Notes: a model not told the origin generated them from the letters alone. A stretch of DNA of 64,000 bases from Motacilla alba alba (GCF_015832195.1 NC_052018.1:51211666-51275665); one strand, 5' to 3'. Counted from the first letter of the stretch, positions 1-12,640 are shown. Numbers and translations are program-made.

Positions 1-528
1 AATGCATTCATCTCAGTTTTAGAGATGAGAAACAGAAGAAGAAAAATGAACACAGCAAACCTCTGCTGAGCAAAGAGAGATCCTGTCTTTTCTGACAGGT
101 CAGCACTGATGTGCTCTTCTTCTCTGACGTGCTATCTAAACCTGTGTATTTGTTACATAGTTTTGACATGTGTAACAACATACCTGCACCCTGAGCTGCT
201 TGCCATACAAATACTTACATCATCAGTGATGGCACTTATTCAGAGCTGAATTAGCTTCCTTTCTTCATATTGTGACAGGTGGTGGGGAAATTTGGCTTAA
301 GGTTGACCTAAGATATACATATTTCCTCTGCACAGTATTTTTGTCTGAAGTATTGAAGGATCAGCGTTTTGCTGAAGATACACCTTTAAGAAAAAAGGTG
401 TGAACATTAGTTCCTTGGTCCCTCACATCATTTACAGGAGACAGCTTCAGAAAGGCTGCTGGACTCACACAGAGTGACTTGGCCATTTGTGAGAGAGGAC
501 CATATCTCCTCTGAATGTCTTTCTTTAG
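1..528. other. Intergenic, no feature seen
   Basis: AT-rich unique sequence upstream of the first LTR. The small frames near 361-645 overlap the LTR boundary and look like chance. Confidence 0.6.
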
Positions 529-533
529 CCATG
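529..533. repeat. Target-site duplication, left copy (CCATG)
   Basis: This 5-bp direct repeat is identical to 1894-1898 and abuts the TG end of the solo LTR at 534. Confidence 0.8.
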
Positions 534-1893
534 TGTCATGGTTTGACCCTGGCCCAATGCCAGTGCCCCCATGAAAACCCATCCTCCCCTGGTGTCTGCT
601 GTGAGATGTGATCAGAGACAGAGCAAAGCAGGCCTCCACTTGCAAACAAAAGGAAAAAAAAAAACTTTATTAGCACACAGTTATAAAATGGACACACAGA
701 GCAGAATGGAAACCTGTCAAACATTCCTCCTCCCCCCACTCAATTCTCACAGAATGACACAAAACCTCAGTTCTTTATCCAGTCCATCACACTCTTCAAA
801 TAATCAACACAGTCCATCTCCACCCTTCCGACAATCACCTCTCATTTCATCAAGGAGAGAAGAGCCCCCCCTTGTGCCACAGGCCAATCCCCGTCACTCA
901 ACAACTGCACGTCGTGACTTCTTCCTTCCATGTTCAGTGCTCTCACCACTGCACATGGACCAGAGCTGCTTTTAGGGTTTCCCTTTCAAGAATGCCCAGT
1001 TCCAGAAGAGAACGACAGTCTCTCACTGTTTTGGGACACCAGTCCCCCCCAATATTTCACCCCCTGGGGCCGAGGGGTCTCACCATTACTCATCACCTGT
1101 CGTCTCCGCTCACGTCACTCCTTGGCGCCGCCTCCTCCTGTTCGGGACACCAGTCCCCCCCAGTATTTCACCCCCTGGGGCCGAGGGGTCTCACCATCAC
1201 TTCTTTGGCGCCGCCTCCCCCTAAAATGCAGTCTCTGTATTACAGGAAAGATTCTGCTCATGGCTATACAAGAAAGAGTCCAGCCAAAAGCCACTCTATC
1301 ATCTCCTCCACCTAGGATTTCCTCAGCTTCTCTCCGTCGTTCTTCACTTGCACTGCTCTCTCACCCTTTGTATTTCCTCTCATCCGTCTCTCTCTCTCCT
1401 TCGACTCCCGGAGGATCAGCATTTGCCAGGTTTCCACCTTCCGCAGAAGGGTTAAAATCACAGTCTCTGCTCAGCTTGAACTCCCACACTGCTACACACT
1501 CTTCATTGGGCACGGTTCCCATTGCCCCCCCCACTTCTCTTCCTCGGCCCGGCCGGTGCTATCAAGTTCAAGATAGCACTGGCACCTCTCTCTCACTCTC
1601 TCTCTCCCGAGGAGGGGGGGCTGCCCGCTGCTTCTCTGAGTTCCTCCACCCCTCCGTCTCTGTGGGGAATCACTCTTATCCAAGCCATCACCTCCCGTCT
1701 CCGGCCCATGGCTCCGGCCTACCTTCCCCGGCCGCATGGCCTTTCCCCTCCCCCACCCAGCCCGAAGCTGGGCAGGGGAGGTCTGAACTCTTCCATCCAC
1801 CGGAACCAAGAGAGCCAAAATCCTGTGAGCTCTCGCTTTTAACCCCTGTGTTCTCAGAGGCGGATCCATATCCTCAATGGTCAAACCATGACA
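534..1893 (-). mobile_element. Solo LTR of an endogenous retrovirus, 1,360 bp
   Basis: The element begins TGTCATGGTTTGACC and ends with its exact reverse complement GGTCAAACCATGACA, a 15-bp perfect terminal inverted repeat with canonical TG...CA ends. It is flanked on both sides by the 5-bp direct repeat CCATG (529-533 and 1894-1898), as expected for a target-site duplication of ERVL/ERV1-like elements. There is no gag, pol or env between the flanks, so this is a solo LTR left by LTR-LTR recombination. An AATAAAG polyadenylation-type signal on the minus strand (665-671) suggests minus orientation. The element is GC- and pyrimidine-rich on the + strand, unlike its surroundings. The 348-codon + frame and the 160-codon - frame across it are by-products of that composition. 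Confidence 0.88.
1033..1222. repeat. 111-bp tandem duplication inside the LTR
   Basis: A unit starting GGGACACCAGTCCCCCC at 1033 recurs at 1144 with the same order of blocks (TATTTCACCCCCTGGGG, CGAGGGGTCTCACCAT, TTGGCGCCGCCTCC). The second copy lacks about 30 bases present in the first (the stretch around tcgtctccgctcacgtcactc). Duplicated blocks in LTRs are often enhancer repeats of the U3 region. Confidence 0.8.
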
Positions 1894-1898
1894 CCATG
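1894..1898. repeat. Target-site duplication, right copy (CCATG)
   Basis: This is the partner of 529-533 and abuts the CA end of the solo LTR at 1893. Confidence 0.8.
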
Positions 1899-2352
1899 GT
1901 ATATACTTCACTGATGTTGATATTTTGGCCAGAGTTTGTGTGCCATATTCTTTCAGTAAACTACAACAGTACATGAAATAGGGAAGAACGTGTTATTTGA
2001 AGGTGATATCAATGGTAGGAATAATGTAATTTACATAATAGTAGCATTTATTAAGGCGTGTGAAAGTGCCACTGTGCTGCCTATTTAGTCTCTTAGACCA
2101 TAAAAGGGAAATGGTCTTATGCTGATGATCAAAATGCATTCCTAAAAGTTCATCAAATCACTGTCTTTTTACTCCTCTTTTCTGTGGGCATGGCACCATA
2201 TTATTGAGATGCAGAATAATTTGTGTAGTCAGTCATACAACAATGTCAACAGGTACTTGAATATCAAAATATCTGTACAGATAAAGTACCAGTCTAAGTA
2301 AGAGCCAAAGACAAACATTTTGTGATATTTCATTGCTTGTACCCAGGGTGGC

Positions 2353-2360
2353 TATATAAG
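2353..2360 (+). promoter_or_regulatory. TATA-box-like sequence TATATAAG
   Basis: A good TATA match sits in a GC-richer context (ggcTATATAAGtagggagg). A C-A dinucleotide at 2383-2384, 31 bp downstream of the first T of the box, could serve as a start site. An in-frame short ORF follows at 2449. AT-rich DNA produces such boxes by chance, so confidence is low. Confidence 0.25.
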
Positions 2361-2448
2361 TAGGGAGGTCAGGCTTCCTTCTCACCTGCTTGTGAGTTGC
2401 AGCCGTTCAGACACATTTATCTCTGAACAGCATTAGTAATATATAGCT

Positions 2449-2514
2449 ATGAGAGCTAAAGGAGAAGTGGTTTATTGTTTCCTGCTGTCACTGTTTGCTG
2501 CTCCTGCAGTTTAG
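2449..2514 (+). other. Tiny ORF with signal-peptide-like composition
   Basis: This 21-codon frame starts at the first ATG after the TATA-like box at 2353. It has a basic start (MRAKGE) and a hydrophobic core ending in small residues (VVYCFLLSLFAAPA), like a secretory signal, then stops at TAG. No donor site of quality was found to join it to another exon. It could be chance or a decayed first exon. Confidence 0.15.
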
Positions 2515-3879
2515 CTACAACCTTTGGCTGCTGATGTTCTGCGTTTGTTTTACAGGATCTAAAATAGAGGCATGGGGTTCATACTTTGGGTTAAATATAG
2601 CTGGCCATAAAACTTCACTGTGAAACCAGGCCACAGTTAAAATGCATCTTTCATGATGCAGTCAGATAAAGTCAGCGGGGCTGAAGGAGATAAGAGAGTT
2701 AAAGACACTGAAATGCTTTTTTTTTTTTCCCCATTTCTTTTCCTGAGGAAATAAATTGGGTATATGAAACAATGGCTATCAGTTAAGAGAAATGCTAGAG
2801 GTGAAAGATTTCCCACATTTGGACCCAGGCAGAAGTTCAGGGTGGATTGCTTGTGTCACTTGTAGTAAACAGCAGATGGCTGCAAGCATAAGGGAAAAGA
2901 ACATGAGAACATGTATTTGACAACCTTATATTAAAACTAAACAAACCAGTTTTTCAGCTGGCATAGAAAGGTGTCTGTCTATTGATTCTGACAGAGATAT
3001 ACTGGTGTACATGTGACTTGTCCTGAGAAAATGTTTATCTGAATATCAATGGGTGGTAGGAGATTTTACACGCAGAGATAGAGCTGATCAATACAATATA
3101 TATTTAACCTTCCACAGATTATTTGCAGCCTAGATGTTGGTTCATCTGAGGCCAGAGAAGAAGCTAACTTTGACATTCAGATTCCAGTGTCTGAGGGGTT
3201 TGAATCTACTGTTATAAAGGCAGTCACTTGAAAGCTGTCCTATGTTAGCCCATCTTCTGAGAGGGAAGCCATCTACCAGAGCAAAATGAAAAATTTTCCC
3301 CTTGATGGTACTCAGGTATGAACTGTGAAAGCAAATGCTCTCACTGCTGATGCTTACATTTCTTTTGACATTCTCAAAGTTTCAAAAAAAGATGAAAGTT
3401 TTGGAAGACAAGGGTTCATGGAGGAGGAATTCCTGTTTCCTAGTCCAAGCAGCTCAGCCCATGTGAGTTTTGCTATCATACCCACCTTTTCCCCGGAAAG
3501 CTGCCTGTGGAAGCAGGAGGCATTCTGGATGGACTCCAGTAGGGAGCACTAGGAGGCTATTGCACATGCAGCTGCTGGGGAATTGCACTGAGATCAAACA
3601 GCTTAAGGATTAATCTGTTTCTGCTGTTTTGTCTTTTAAAGGTGACTGTATTAATCTAGAAAAAACCAGTACCTTTTATGAGTGATCAAAGCTGTCATGT
3701 AAGAAATTGCAGGGAATTTAACACATTCCAGTTATCACCATGCTGGGTCGGACCACTTTCCTGAGAGAGGCACTTTAGATACAATTTCAGTTTGAATACG
3801 CCCTATGATTGCAGCAGAATCGTTCCTAATGTGATTGGGGTCAGAGATTTTATCTCAAAGTATGTCCTGCTAGTGACTA

Positions 3880-4290
3880 GGTTTCGTGTGTTATTGGTTG
3901 TGAGGAAGACTCTAATTGCGTTTCCGCGCTGTGTGGGGACTGGTTAACACAAAGAAATCTCATCTCCTTTTGTGTTGTGCTCAGCCCAGCAGTTACTTTT
4001 GTTCTAAATTGGGTCTGGCAGCCTCTAGGGTGGATGATTGACATGTCAATGTGCTAACAGAAGCCAGAACCAATTCTCTAGTCTGACACCTCCTTTCCTT
4101 CTCCGAATATTAATGATGAGTGACCCAGCTGAATGAATGAAAAGTGCACACATCCCTTGTGGCTCCGTGCAGATGCTCAGAGATGACAGCAGGATTTGCC
4201 CAGGAGAGGACACAAGCCCATAAAGCCATCTGGTATTATGTAGTGAGCTTAATGTGTTCATTGACTTGGCCAAATGTTTGGTAAATCAAA
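3880..4290. other. Possible conserved noncoding segment with MEIS/TGIF-like palindrome
   Basis: No repeat is recognised here. The segment contains the 14-bp perfect palindrome ATTGACATGTCAAT (4037-4050), which includes two TGACA half-sites as bound by MEIS/TGIF homeodomain factors, and several other ordered AT/GC motifs. Its overall look is that of unique, possibly constrained sequence. Conservation cannot be judged here. Confidence 0.2.
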
Positions 4291-6788
4291 AGTTGACAGG
4301 GAAGGATTCATAATATTTATGCTTAAAATGCAGTCAAAACATCACAGAGAAAAATAAGAGTCCTAGATGAATTCCTAGAAAAACAGAAAGAAGTAGAGCT
4401 CAGATTTTGAGCTGGGAAGATGGGCAAGGAAAATATAAAAATATTTTAGTTAAATATGAGTCACAAAGCAGGGAGTTGCTCTAAAAGTGCCTTCAGTTAC
4501 CCTGTGACTGATTTCAGAGAACACAGGTTATTGATGATCACCACAGGGTTTTATAGTACAATTTCTCAAAATGTCTAAATGAGCCAGCCTTGGAAGCCAT
4601 TTTGCAGTCACTTGCTATTTATCAGTTCATTATTCTGATTTGGTTGAATCAAATCTGCTCTTTCTTTGTCTGGATTATGTAATATTTATTGTTATATTAC
4701 AGACTGAGACTACTAAATGTATAGTCAGACTGTTAAGACTAGATGGTATAATGCATAACCAAGGAACAGATTTCTTCATTTAATCTTGTAAGTTTTATTT
4801 GTTTTTTAATGAAATGGATTCCCTTTTGTAGTCTATGATTGAAGATTTTCCGTGTAAATGTTTCTTTTATCTCTAGTATCTCAGCCAGCAACTCTGCCCC
4901 AATAGGTGACCAGAAAAAATCCCTATTAACATGCTTTTTTTAACAGACTTTCTTTGTGAGGTTTAGATCTGGTTCAAAGACAAAAAAAAAAAATCTTTTC
5001 TCAGTCAATTTGGCATATCATATTTTTTATCTCCACTACAGTAAAAGTGCAACCCATTTTCACCTTCAGCGCCTTATCTTTTGAAGACACTGCAGTTGAA
5101 TACCCTTTGTATTTTCACAATATCCCAAAGATTGGCAATTCTTTTGCATCCATACAGGAGACTCTTGTATCCATGCATTGAGCAGAGCAACTTTTGCAGC
5201 GATTATTGCAAACCTTTTCCTTAATCACTTTCTCTATTTTCTTTTATACTGGATGACAGCCCAGTCAGATTCACCTGGTTGCTGTGAAACCATTTTGTCT
5301 TGCCCTTCAAATCCTTTTGTGTGGCCTCACTTGATTACCTAATTATGTTATTTCCCATCTTCCACATTTTTCCTATTACCCCAAAGGCCCTTCACAGTTT
5401 CCTTTTATTTCTCAGCTGCTTATGTTGCTCCCATTTTTACTTTGCAAGCCATATATCTCACCTCACTTTGCTGTCAAAAGCCTATATGTCTAATTTAAAC
5501 CACATCTTTCAGTTCCCCTATAGTAAGTGGAGAGATAGGATACCTTCAGAGCACATTTATTTTGTCTCAATCTAAGATAAACACCTAAGCAGATTGTGAT
5601 GAATTGCCCTCTGGGTACTCTTTCCATACACAGGAATCTAGACAACCAGTCTGGTTTGTACCTTAGGAAGTAGGGAAAATGAATCCCTGTTTTAATCAGT
5701 TTGCACAGAGTTTTCCCACATGCCTTATTCCCTTCTGCCTCAGTACCTTAACCCCCTCCCTGGAATACATTTGGTACCATTTTTTCGAACTAAGTGTGCT
5801 ACTAAAATTTAAGCCTTCAAGGAAATATGTAAACTGTTATTGTAAACACCCACTTAGGAAAATTTAAAAAGTGTAATTTTAAAATAATTTTCTGTTGACT
5901 TCACGATGCTTCATACTGAAATTTTGTTTGTGGGGCATTGGGGTATTGCCATGTTTCTGTGAGAGGGTGCCTTTCTGCTCTTGTTGTACAAAGGCTTTAG
6001 CAGCAGAAGGGTGTTCAAGCTTACAAATTAAACCAGCAATTTGCAACAGAAGCCTGAGTAACACCTGTTACAACAGTGCCCCAGAGATGGGGTGCACTGA
6101 TGGCCAGCGTTGTCACATGCAGACTGATTCTGGCCTGAGTAATTTAAATACAGCATAGTTTTTGTATAAGTATTTGTTTACTACATTACCGTAGTAAAAT
6201 CAATACTTTAAAAAAACGGCCTGTAACGTTTGGTTTAATATTATTTTAGAAAAAAAATCTGACAAAATATTTTAAGTTAAAAAAAATCTTTACTCTTGCA
6301 ACTTAAAAAAAGGCAAGTAGCTAATTTGTAAACAATTACAAAGAGAATCGCTCTGGGATTAGACCTTTCAATGACAAAATTCAGCTGCAAGTGCTTTTAT
6401 TAATTTTTCCTTTTTCTATGCAAATTAATAACTAAATAATTGTGCCACAGAAACAGTAGGTCCAAGGTTCATGAAGAAAGTAGAGCTACACTTCACAGAT
6501 TTATGACAACTCAATGATCAGTGTCACAGAAAAGCAAGAATGAACTTTTCATCTGTTGTTTGCAGTTACATGGGTTGTGCCCTCCAATCTGAAGCAAGAC
6601 GAGATGATATCTTTAAATGACAAAATAATACAGAAATTCTTTTGTTAATATGGCTTCTTCTACTAGAATTAAAATATATATAATAATTATCTTATTCCAA
6701 AGGGCATTAACTTGCTTCAGTAAAAATGTTTAGTCTCTCTTGTGCATACCAGTTTCAGCTTTGAAACTCACAGAAAGGGCTTAATTTC

Positions 6789-7200
6789 ACAATGTTTGGG
6801 TTGGAATGGACATTGGAGATCATCTGGCTCTAACCCCCACTGCCATGGGCAGAGACATGTACCAGACCAGATTGCTCAGAGCCCTGCCCAACCTGACTCT
6901 AAACACTCCAGGGATGGGGCATCCACACCCTCTCTGGGCAACCTGTTCCAGTGCTTCACCACCCTCACAGCAAAGAATTTCTTTCTAGTACCTAATCTAA
7001 ATCTAATCTCTTTCAGTCTGAGGCCATTCCCCCTTGTCCCATCACTGCATGTCCTTGGGAAAAGTCTCTCTGCACCTGTCCTGCAGACCCCTTAGATATT
7101 GGAAGGCTGCTCTAAGGGCTCCCTGGACAGTAAGTTCTCTGTAGGTTCTGCCTCCACAATGTTCAGCCGAAGTAGTTCTGGTGCTGGAAACTGAATAGAG
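6789..7200 (-). mobile_element. CR1 LINE 3' fragment
   Basis: From GTTTGGGTTGGAATGGACATT the sequence follows, on the reverse strand, the familiar CR1 3' region: the 'gatcatctggctctaacccccactgccatgggcag' type block, 'cacaccctctctgggcaacctgttccagtgcttcaccaccctcacag', and 'ccccttgtcccatcactgcatg'. The terminal octamer repeat is lost. The frames at 6742-7095 and 7042-7251 lie inside it and are not genes. The 5' boundary near 7200 is approximate. Confidence 0.85.
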
Positions 7201-10200
7201 ATCGCTCAGTTTTCTCACACTCGTGGACAAATTCTGACTGTGAAAGAGCAAAGTGGGTGAGTGTACATATCAATTCTTCTGGGTAAGCCACTCTCAAAAA
7301 TGAAATACAAACAAAAAATCTGGCAGGAGAACAAAGTTCAGTCTGGGAAGGTTTTTGTCACAACAGAAAGTCCAGACCCCTCCAACAAAGAGAGTTAGTA
7401 TCAGAGTAGTGCCAAATTATTGAAGACTAAGCTGCATTGTTCCCCTTTTGAATGCTGAGAGACTTTGTCCTATAGAGTTAGATTTAGGGAGGGGTGGGAG
7501 AGGGGACAGGCCGAATTCCCAGCTGCCATGGCCCAAGCAGAGAGCCTGTGCAGGTGGGGAAGGTCTCAGCTAAATGGTGGGATGCATTTACACCGTGAGA
7601 GGCATCCCTGTATCTCTGGGATGTTAAGAATATGATAATATGTTGTTTACTGTCCACTGCCAGGGGACAAAAAGAATACCTGTGGCAGTAGAGAGAGAGG
7701 GATGGCCCCCAGAATGGGATTAAGACACTTTCAAATGGTCTGAACCAACAGAAAAGGGGTTCCTCTTCTATAAAATGAGATCTTAATTTTAAACTACTTT
7801 TTGGTCTGCTAAATTTTCTCTTGTATGACTGTGAGAGCAGGAGGAGCAGTGCAGAAATACAGCTTGGGAGCAGACAGGAATGTAGCTTTGGCCATGGCTC
7901 TGCATGTCTGCTCATAATGAACTTTGAGACCTGTGGGAAGCCTTCCCCTGCCACTAGGACGCTCACTGCTCTCAGAAGGATGCCTTTCACAGGCTGCTGG
8001 GGGAAGCAGAGGTCTGTATGTACCATGCCTAAAGCCAAGGGAGTTAGAACAAATTCATTCGAATGTGGGTAAAGGACACAAATCCAGGAAAGGAAAATGA
8101 GTAAGTATGTATTAAACAGGCTAGAGAGAACTGCTTCTTCCATGCAATTTTCTTCTGCTCAGTAAATGTTAATTTGGTTTTGATGTGGGGCCCTTTCAGG
8201 ATATGAATAAATATATTAGCCATTGACAGCTATGAACAGACTATTTGGAGTTATAAATGGAAATAATAATATATTTACCAGCATGATGAAACCTGGAAAC
8301 CTTTGGTGAAAGACAGTAATTAAGGGACACAGCAATAAAACTGGCAGAGGGAAGGAAAGAAAGAAGAAATATTACTGAAAAAAGGGCTTTTTATTCTACA
8401 TTTCAAAAGGAGTAAACATGAGTGCCAAAGCATGCAGCATGGATTGAAGGGAGATAAGGAGCTTAAGCCCACTGCATCAGCACCACCTGGTGCTGCACAT
8501 ACACTCCTGTGGCATCTGATGGGGCTGAGTTTGTGTAACTGCACAGCAGAGCCAGGCACCAGACAGGGCAAGGAAAGCAATCCCTTTATCAGCTGGGCAC
8601 ACCATAAACTCTGGCTTCCCAGTTTGTCTTGCAGGTTAAGTAAGAGTAAGGAGAGCTTATCAGCGCCTTGATTAGACACAAGGCCAAGCATTATCCTTTC
8701 CCTGGCACAATTAACCTTTCTGGTGAAGAAGTGGTTCTGCCTTAGCTTACCTAAGTGGGTTGCTTTTATTTACACCTAAAGTCAATACAAGAACCACTGT
8801 GAACATTTTTACTCAGGTGGAAGAAGATTATTTCAAATGTTTCCTTTATGTTCGTTTCTAAGTAGAAGAAATCCTACTTCAACCAAAAAAACTTTCAACT
8901 CCTACATAAGCAATGAAAAAAATGCTTAAAAAAGCTTTTTTTTTGTTAAGCCAGTGTAATTTTGGGGACAGACAGAGTGGGTCTCACTCAAGGGAGCAAT
9001 GTCTCAATTTCATGAGTGTCTTCATGCTAGCAAAATTCTTAGCAATAAATTACTCAGAATATAAGTTCTGCTTGAGTAATGTTTATAGAAGCAGGCTCTG
9101 GGTTTCTCTGCTGACTGTGCTAACAAAAGTGTCAGCTGTGATTTTGCTTCTTGTGATATGGATTAGATCCAAGCTGAATCTGACTTTTTTCCAAGTCAAT
9201 TATGAATTATCTGAGAACCAAAGCAGCCAAATGAAATTGCCCTGAACTTGAAAAAGAAATTAAATTTCTTGTTTTCTTGTACGCTCCAGAAAGAAAAGAA
9301 TCTTGCTATTTTTAAGAGGTAGGAAAAAAATTTATTTTGTGGCTCAGATTGTTCGTAAAAAGATGCTCAGATATTCTGTTGAAGAAGAGTCAGTTAAATA
9401 AAGAGAATAGAAGAAGAGAGGAAGAAAACGTGCAACCAAAATTTTTCATAGGCCAATTATTGAGTAGCATTTCAGGCCATGCACTCAAGCATGTTTCCTT
9501 TGGCAAATAAAAAGCCCAAGCAACAAATCAGCAGTGCCCAGAAAATGGTGTCTTGGGGTTGGGATGTATGAAACAGCTGTGAAGCTTGGGTTTGCCATAG
9601 ATGAGGAACCAACTTCTGATTCCTTCCCAGCTCTAATTTGCTGTGCATCACGCCACTTTCCTACCTCAGGTTTTTCTATCAGTACAACTGGAATAAATAA
9701 AGTGTGAGGCTTAATGTAATAGATTTGAAGCACATGCATCACTAAAATAATTTTAATCTAACCTAGTTACATGGGCAGAATGACATGAAACAGCAAGAGA
9801 TGTCTTCATCCCACCTGTAGTGCCATTTTCATTGTCTGCAAAGCAAGTGAAGAATTCTACAGTGCTTTCTATTCTGAGCATGGGCTAAATGACTGAAAAC
9901 TTGTTGAGAGATCTGCCAGTGAATTGTATTGTGTCAACAATTTTTTTACGTCCACAAAGATAAAGATCTAGTTGTAGCAAGAGCTGAGAATAAATGATAA
10001 TCCATCCCAGCTGAAGGCAGTGATAAAACACCCTTGGATTTTCCTGGTAAAGTTTTTATTTTAAAATGTTTTTAATTAATTTTGTTTTGGTTTTGTTCTT
10101 TCAGTGGAACAAAAATTCAAGGGAAATAAAAAATTATATTCCTCCTGCAGTTTAATTTATGAATCCATTGAATCTGGTTACCTTCATTTTATTTCTTTCT

Positions 10201-12434
10201 GTGATACTTATAAACAGAGTTTTATTGATCATCTTTTTACCATCCTTTCCGTATTTTCCTGGGAATAGATCTGCTTCTAAATTAGGCAGATAACTGTCAT
10301 CAAATATTTAATGATTTTTCTTATCCTTGTGTCTTAAAATAATTCTGAAAAATATTTGTGTCCATTACTACATTATTGTTTGCTCAGTGGCAAATGAAAG
10401 TTCAAACAATGCAAGTGAGGCAGGATATTGAGAAATTTTAAAAACTGAAAATTTTCACAAGTTGAATTACTAAACTGTTATCTTATAAATCTTTATTTAT
10501 TAACATTCCCCCTCCCCTTGCCTGTTGGGCTGTGATACACATTTTTCTCCTCCTTAGTTATACACAAAATATCATTGAAGTTTATTATGATTTAAATTTT
10601 TGTTTTATTCTGAAGAAATTTTTGCTTTATTTCCTTTTTGGTCTTCATATAATCATCTTTTCTTCTTATCAGACTTACCATTATTAATGGAAAAAAACCC
10701 TAATATTGAAATAAATGGAATAATGGATCTATTGAGCAGTTTATGTCACATGAAATGTGACAGAAAATACAGTTAAGGAAGGCTGCACTAAGCTAAATTA
10801 CCTCTGTCCACTGATGCTTCCTAGTAATAGATATTAATTTCCAAATTCATTATGTGCATTAAAAAAGAACTAATTATGCCAGTAATATCCAGGTAAAATT
10901 GCCAAGATTATGGCAGTGATCCTGCTATTATAAGAGAGAAAGGCAGTTCAGACCAGCAGCAGTAGCAGCATTGATTTATGTGCAGATACCAACTTTCTTT
11001 TCAGCATAGTATGTTGTGAAGTAAAGCCAGTTTTCACATCCCCAAACACAGTCAATTCTATCATTGAAATGGATTTTATGTCTTGGTCATTCAAGACACC
11101 CTTTTGATTTCCTGGGAAAGTGAGAAGTATAAGAATAAAAGATTCTTTCACTTCAGAATACAAGAACTTTTGCCTGTTTCAAAAGGCTGAGACATCTGTG
11201 AGGTGGGATCAAATCCTTATTTTTATTCTGAGTGAAAGAGCCCACAAATAAGGATGGAATCCTCTTGGGCTAAACTTCTTTTATTTATTATAGATCTAGA
11301 TCTAGATATGAGATTAAAGATAGATGTCTTTAATGTCATCAGTTTCTGAGTGAGGGAGTCTGAGAGACAGAAAAACACAGCATGAAGTCTCCTACATTCC
11401 TGTTCCATTTGGGGGTAATGAACATGGCATGACACCTTGTAAGTTTTTCTGTAAAGTCTATCAGTCCCAGTAATGTGATGATCAATTTATAGAAGCAGAG
11501 AAGACCCCCTGCATGGGCTTGTGCTGTTTAGTTCTCATTTTGCCAAGATGTTTGTGTAATGATTTTTAGCTGAACTTGTTCAGTGAACAAATTTTATCAC
11601 AGGCTGACATTGCTTGTGCTCTCCCATTCCAACCCAAAAGACGGATGGTAGCCAAAAAGATATCCAGAAGCAGCCAAAGGCAGAGCCTGGCAACCTTGTC
11701 TAAGATTTATGGAGGATGGGAATAGGGATGCTATGAGATGAATGACCCCACAGTAATAATAGTTTGGCTCCTAAAGGGAGCCTTAATAGGTGTGGACAAA
11801 CACCACCCTGCCATTGCTTTTCAAGAGGAAGGCAAAGAACAGATGTGAGGACCTACAGTAGCTGTTGCTCCTTTCCCCCTGGGCTGCACACAAGAAATCC
11901 TGAACATGGACCTTCCTCTTGACACATTCCTCTTGATTCTTGTGAGTGTTTTGGCTTGAGAAGATGAGCAAGTGCCACCTGTGACAGATATCACTTCTCC
12001 TTCCATAAGGTCACCCTGAGTGTTGTTGAGTCTTGACTGCTGAGACAGCCATGAGCATAGCCTAGACAAACAGTCCATGGCAAGGCAAACATGAGGAGGT
12101 CTTGCCCCAAACACAGGAAATTGCTTCAGAGCAATTTTATGCTATTTCTTGAACTCATTTTGGAACTGAACTGGGTGAAGTTTTTACTTGCGTTTTTTGA
12201 AAGTAGTCCTCAACAGAGAACTGATAAGAATGTGAATGTGGAAAAGTAATGCTTGGGAAAGTCAAGAAGCAGCTACTGTAGCTTCATTAGTGCTTCAAAA
12301 GTGGCTGCTCTCACTTCTGGGCAGTGACAGATACTTTTTAGTTAATTTGCATGTCTTTGTCTTTTAACTTGATTCCAACATTTTCTTGAAAGCTGCCACT
12401 CATGGTTTTTGGCAGCACAGTGCTAAACAAGGGA

Positions 12435-12523
12435 CTGTACAGGATAACCCTTATAACCCTTATATCCCTTATAACCCTTATAACCCTTATAACCCTTATA
12501 TCCCTGTACAGGATAACCCTTAT
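12435..12523 (+). repeat. 9-bp minisatellite AACCCTTAT flanked by a 20-bp direct repeat
   Basis: Six to seven copies of AACCCTTAT (variant ATCCCTTAT) are bounded by two identical 20-bp copies of CTGTACAGGATAACCCTTAT, at 12435-12454 and 12504-12523. It is weakly telomere-like in composition only (contains AACCCT) and is not a (TTAGGG)n array. Confidence 0.85.
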
Positions 12524-12640
12524 TGATTGGACTGTACATGTTCACTGAATGAACATTAGTTGAATATTACAACTATACTTTTGGTGAAGTCAAAGTCAAA
12601 ATCAAAGTTAATAACAGGATGTTAGGAGCAAGAAGAGAAG

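Larger units (their letters stand above)
1899..6788. other. Intergenic, mostly unique sequence
   Basis: No gene or repeat family is recognised apart from the weak items noted near 2353-2514 and 3880-4290. It includes short T and A runs (2719, 4981, 6250) and a pyrimidine-rich stretch near 5200-5800 whose 91-codon frame has no known similarity. Confidence 0.6.

Noticed and set aside
930..1976. 348-codon + frame and 160-codon - frame
   Set aside because: They run through the solo LTR (534-1893), continue past its end, and are low-complexity S/P/R-rich. No domain is present, and the open length follows from the pyrimidine-rich composition.
12435..12523. Interstitial telomere repeat
   Set aside because: The unit is AACCCTTAT, 9 bp, not the 6-bp vertebrate telomere unit.
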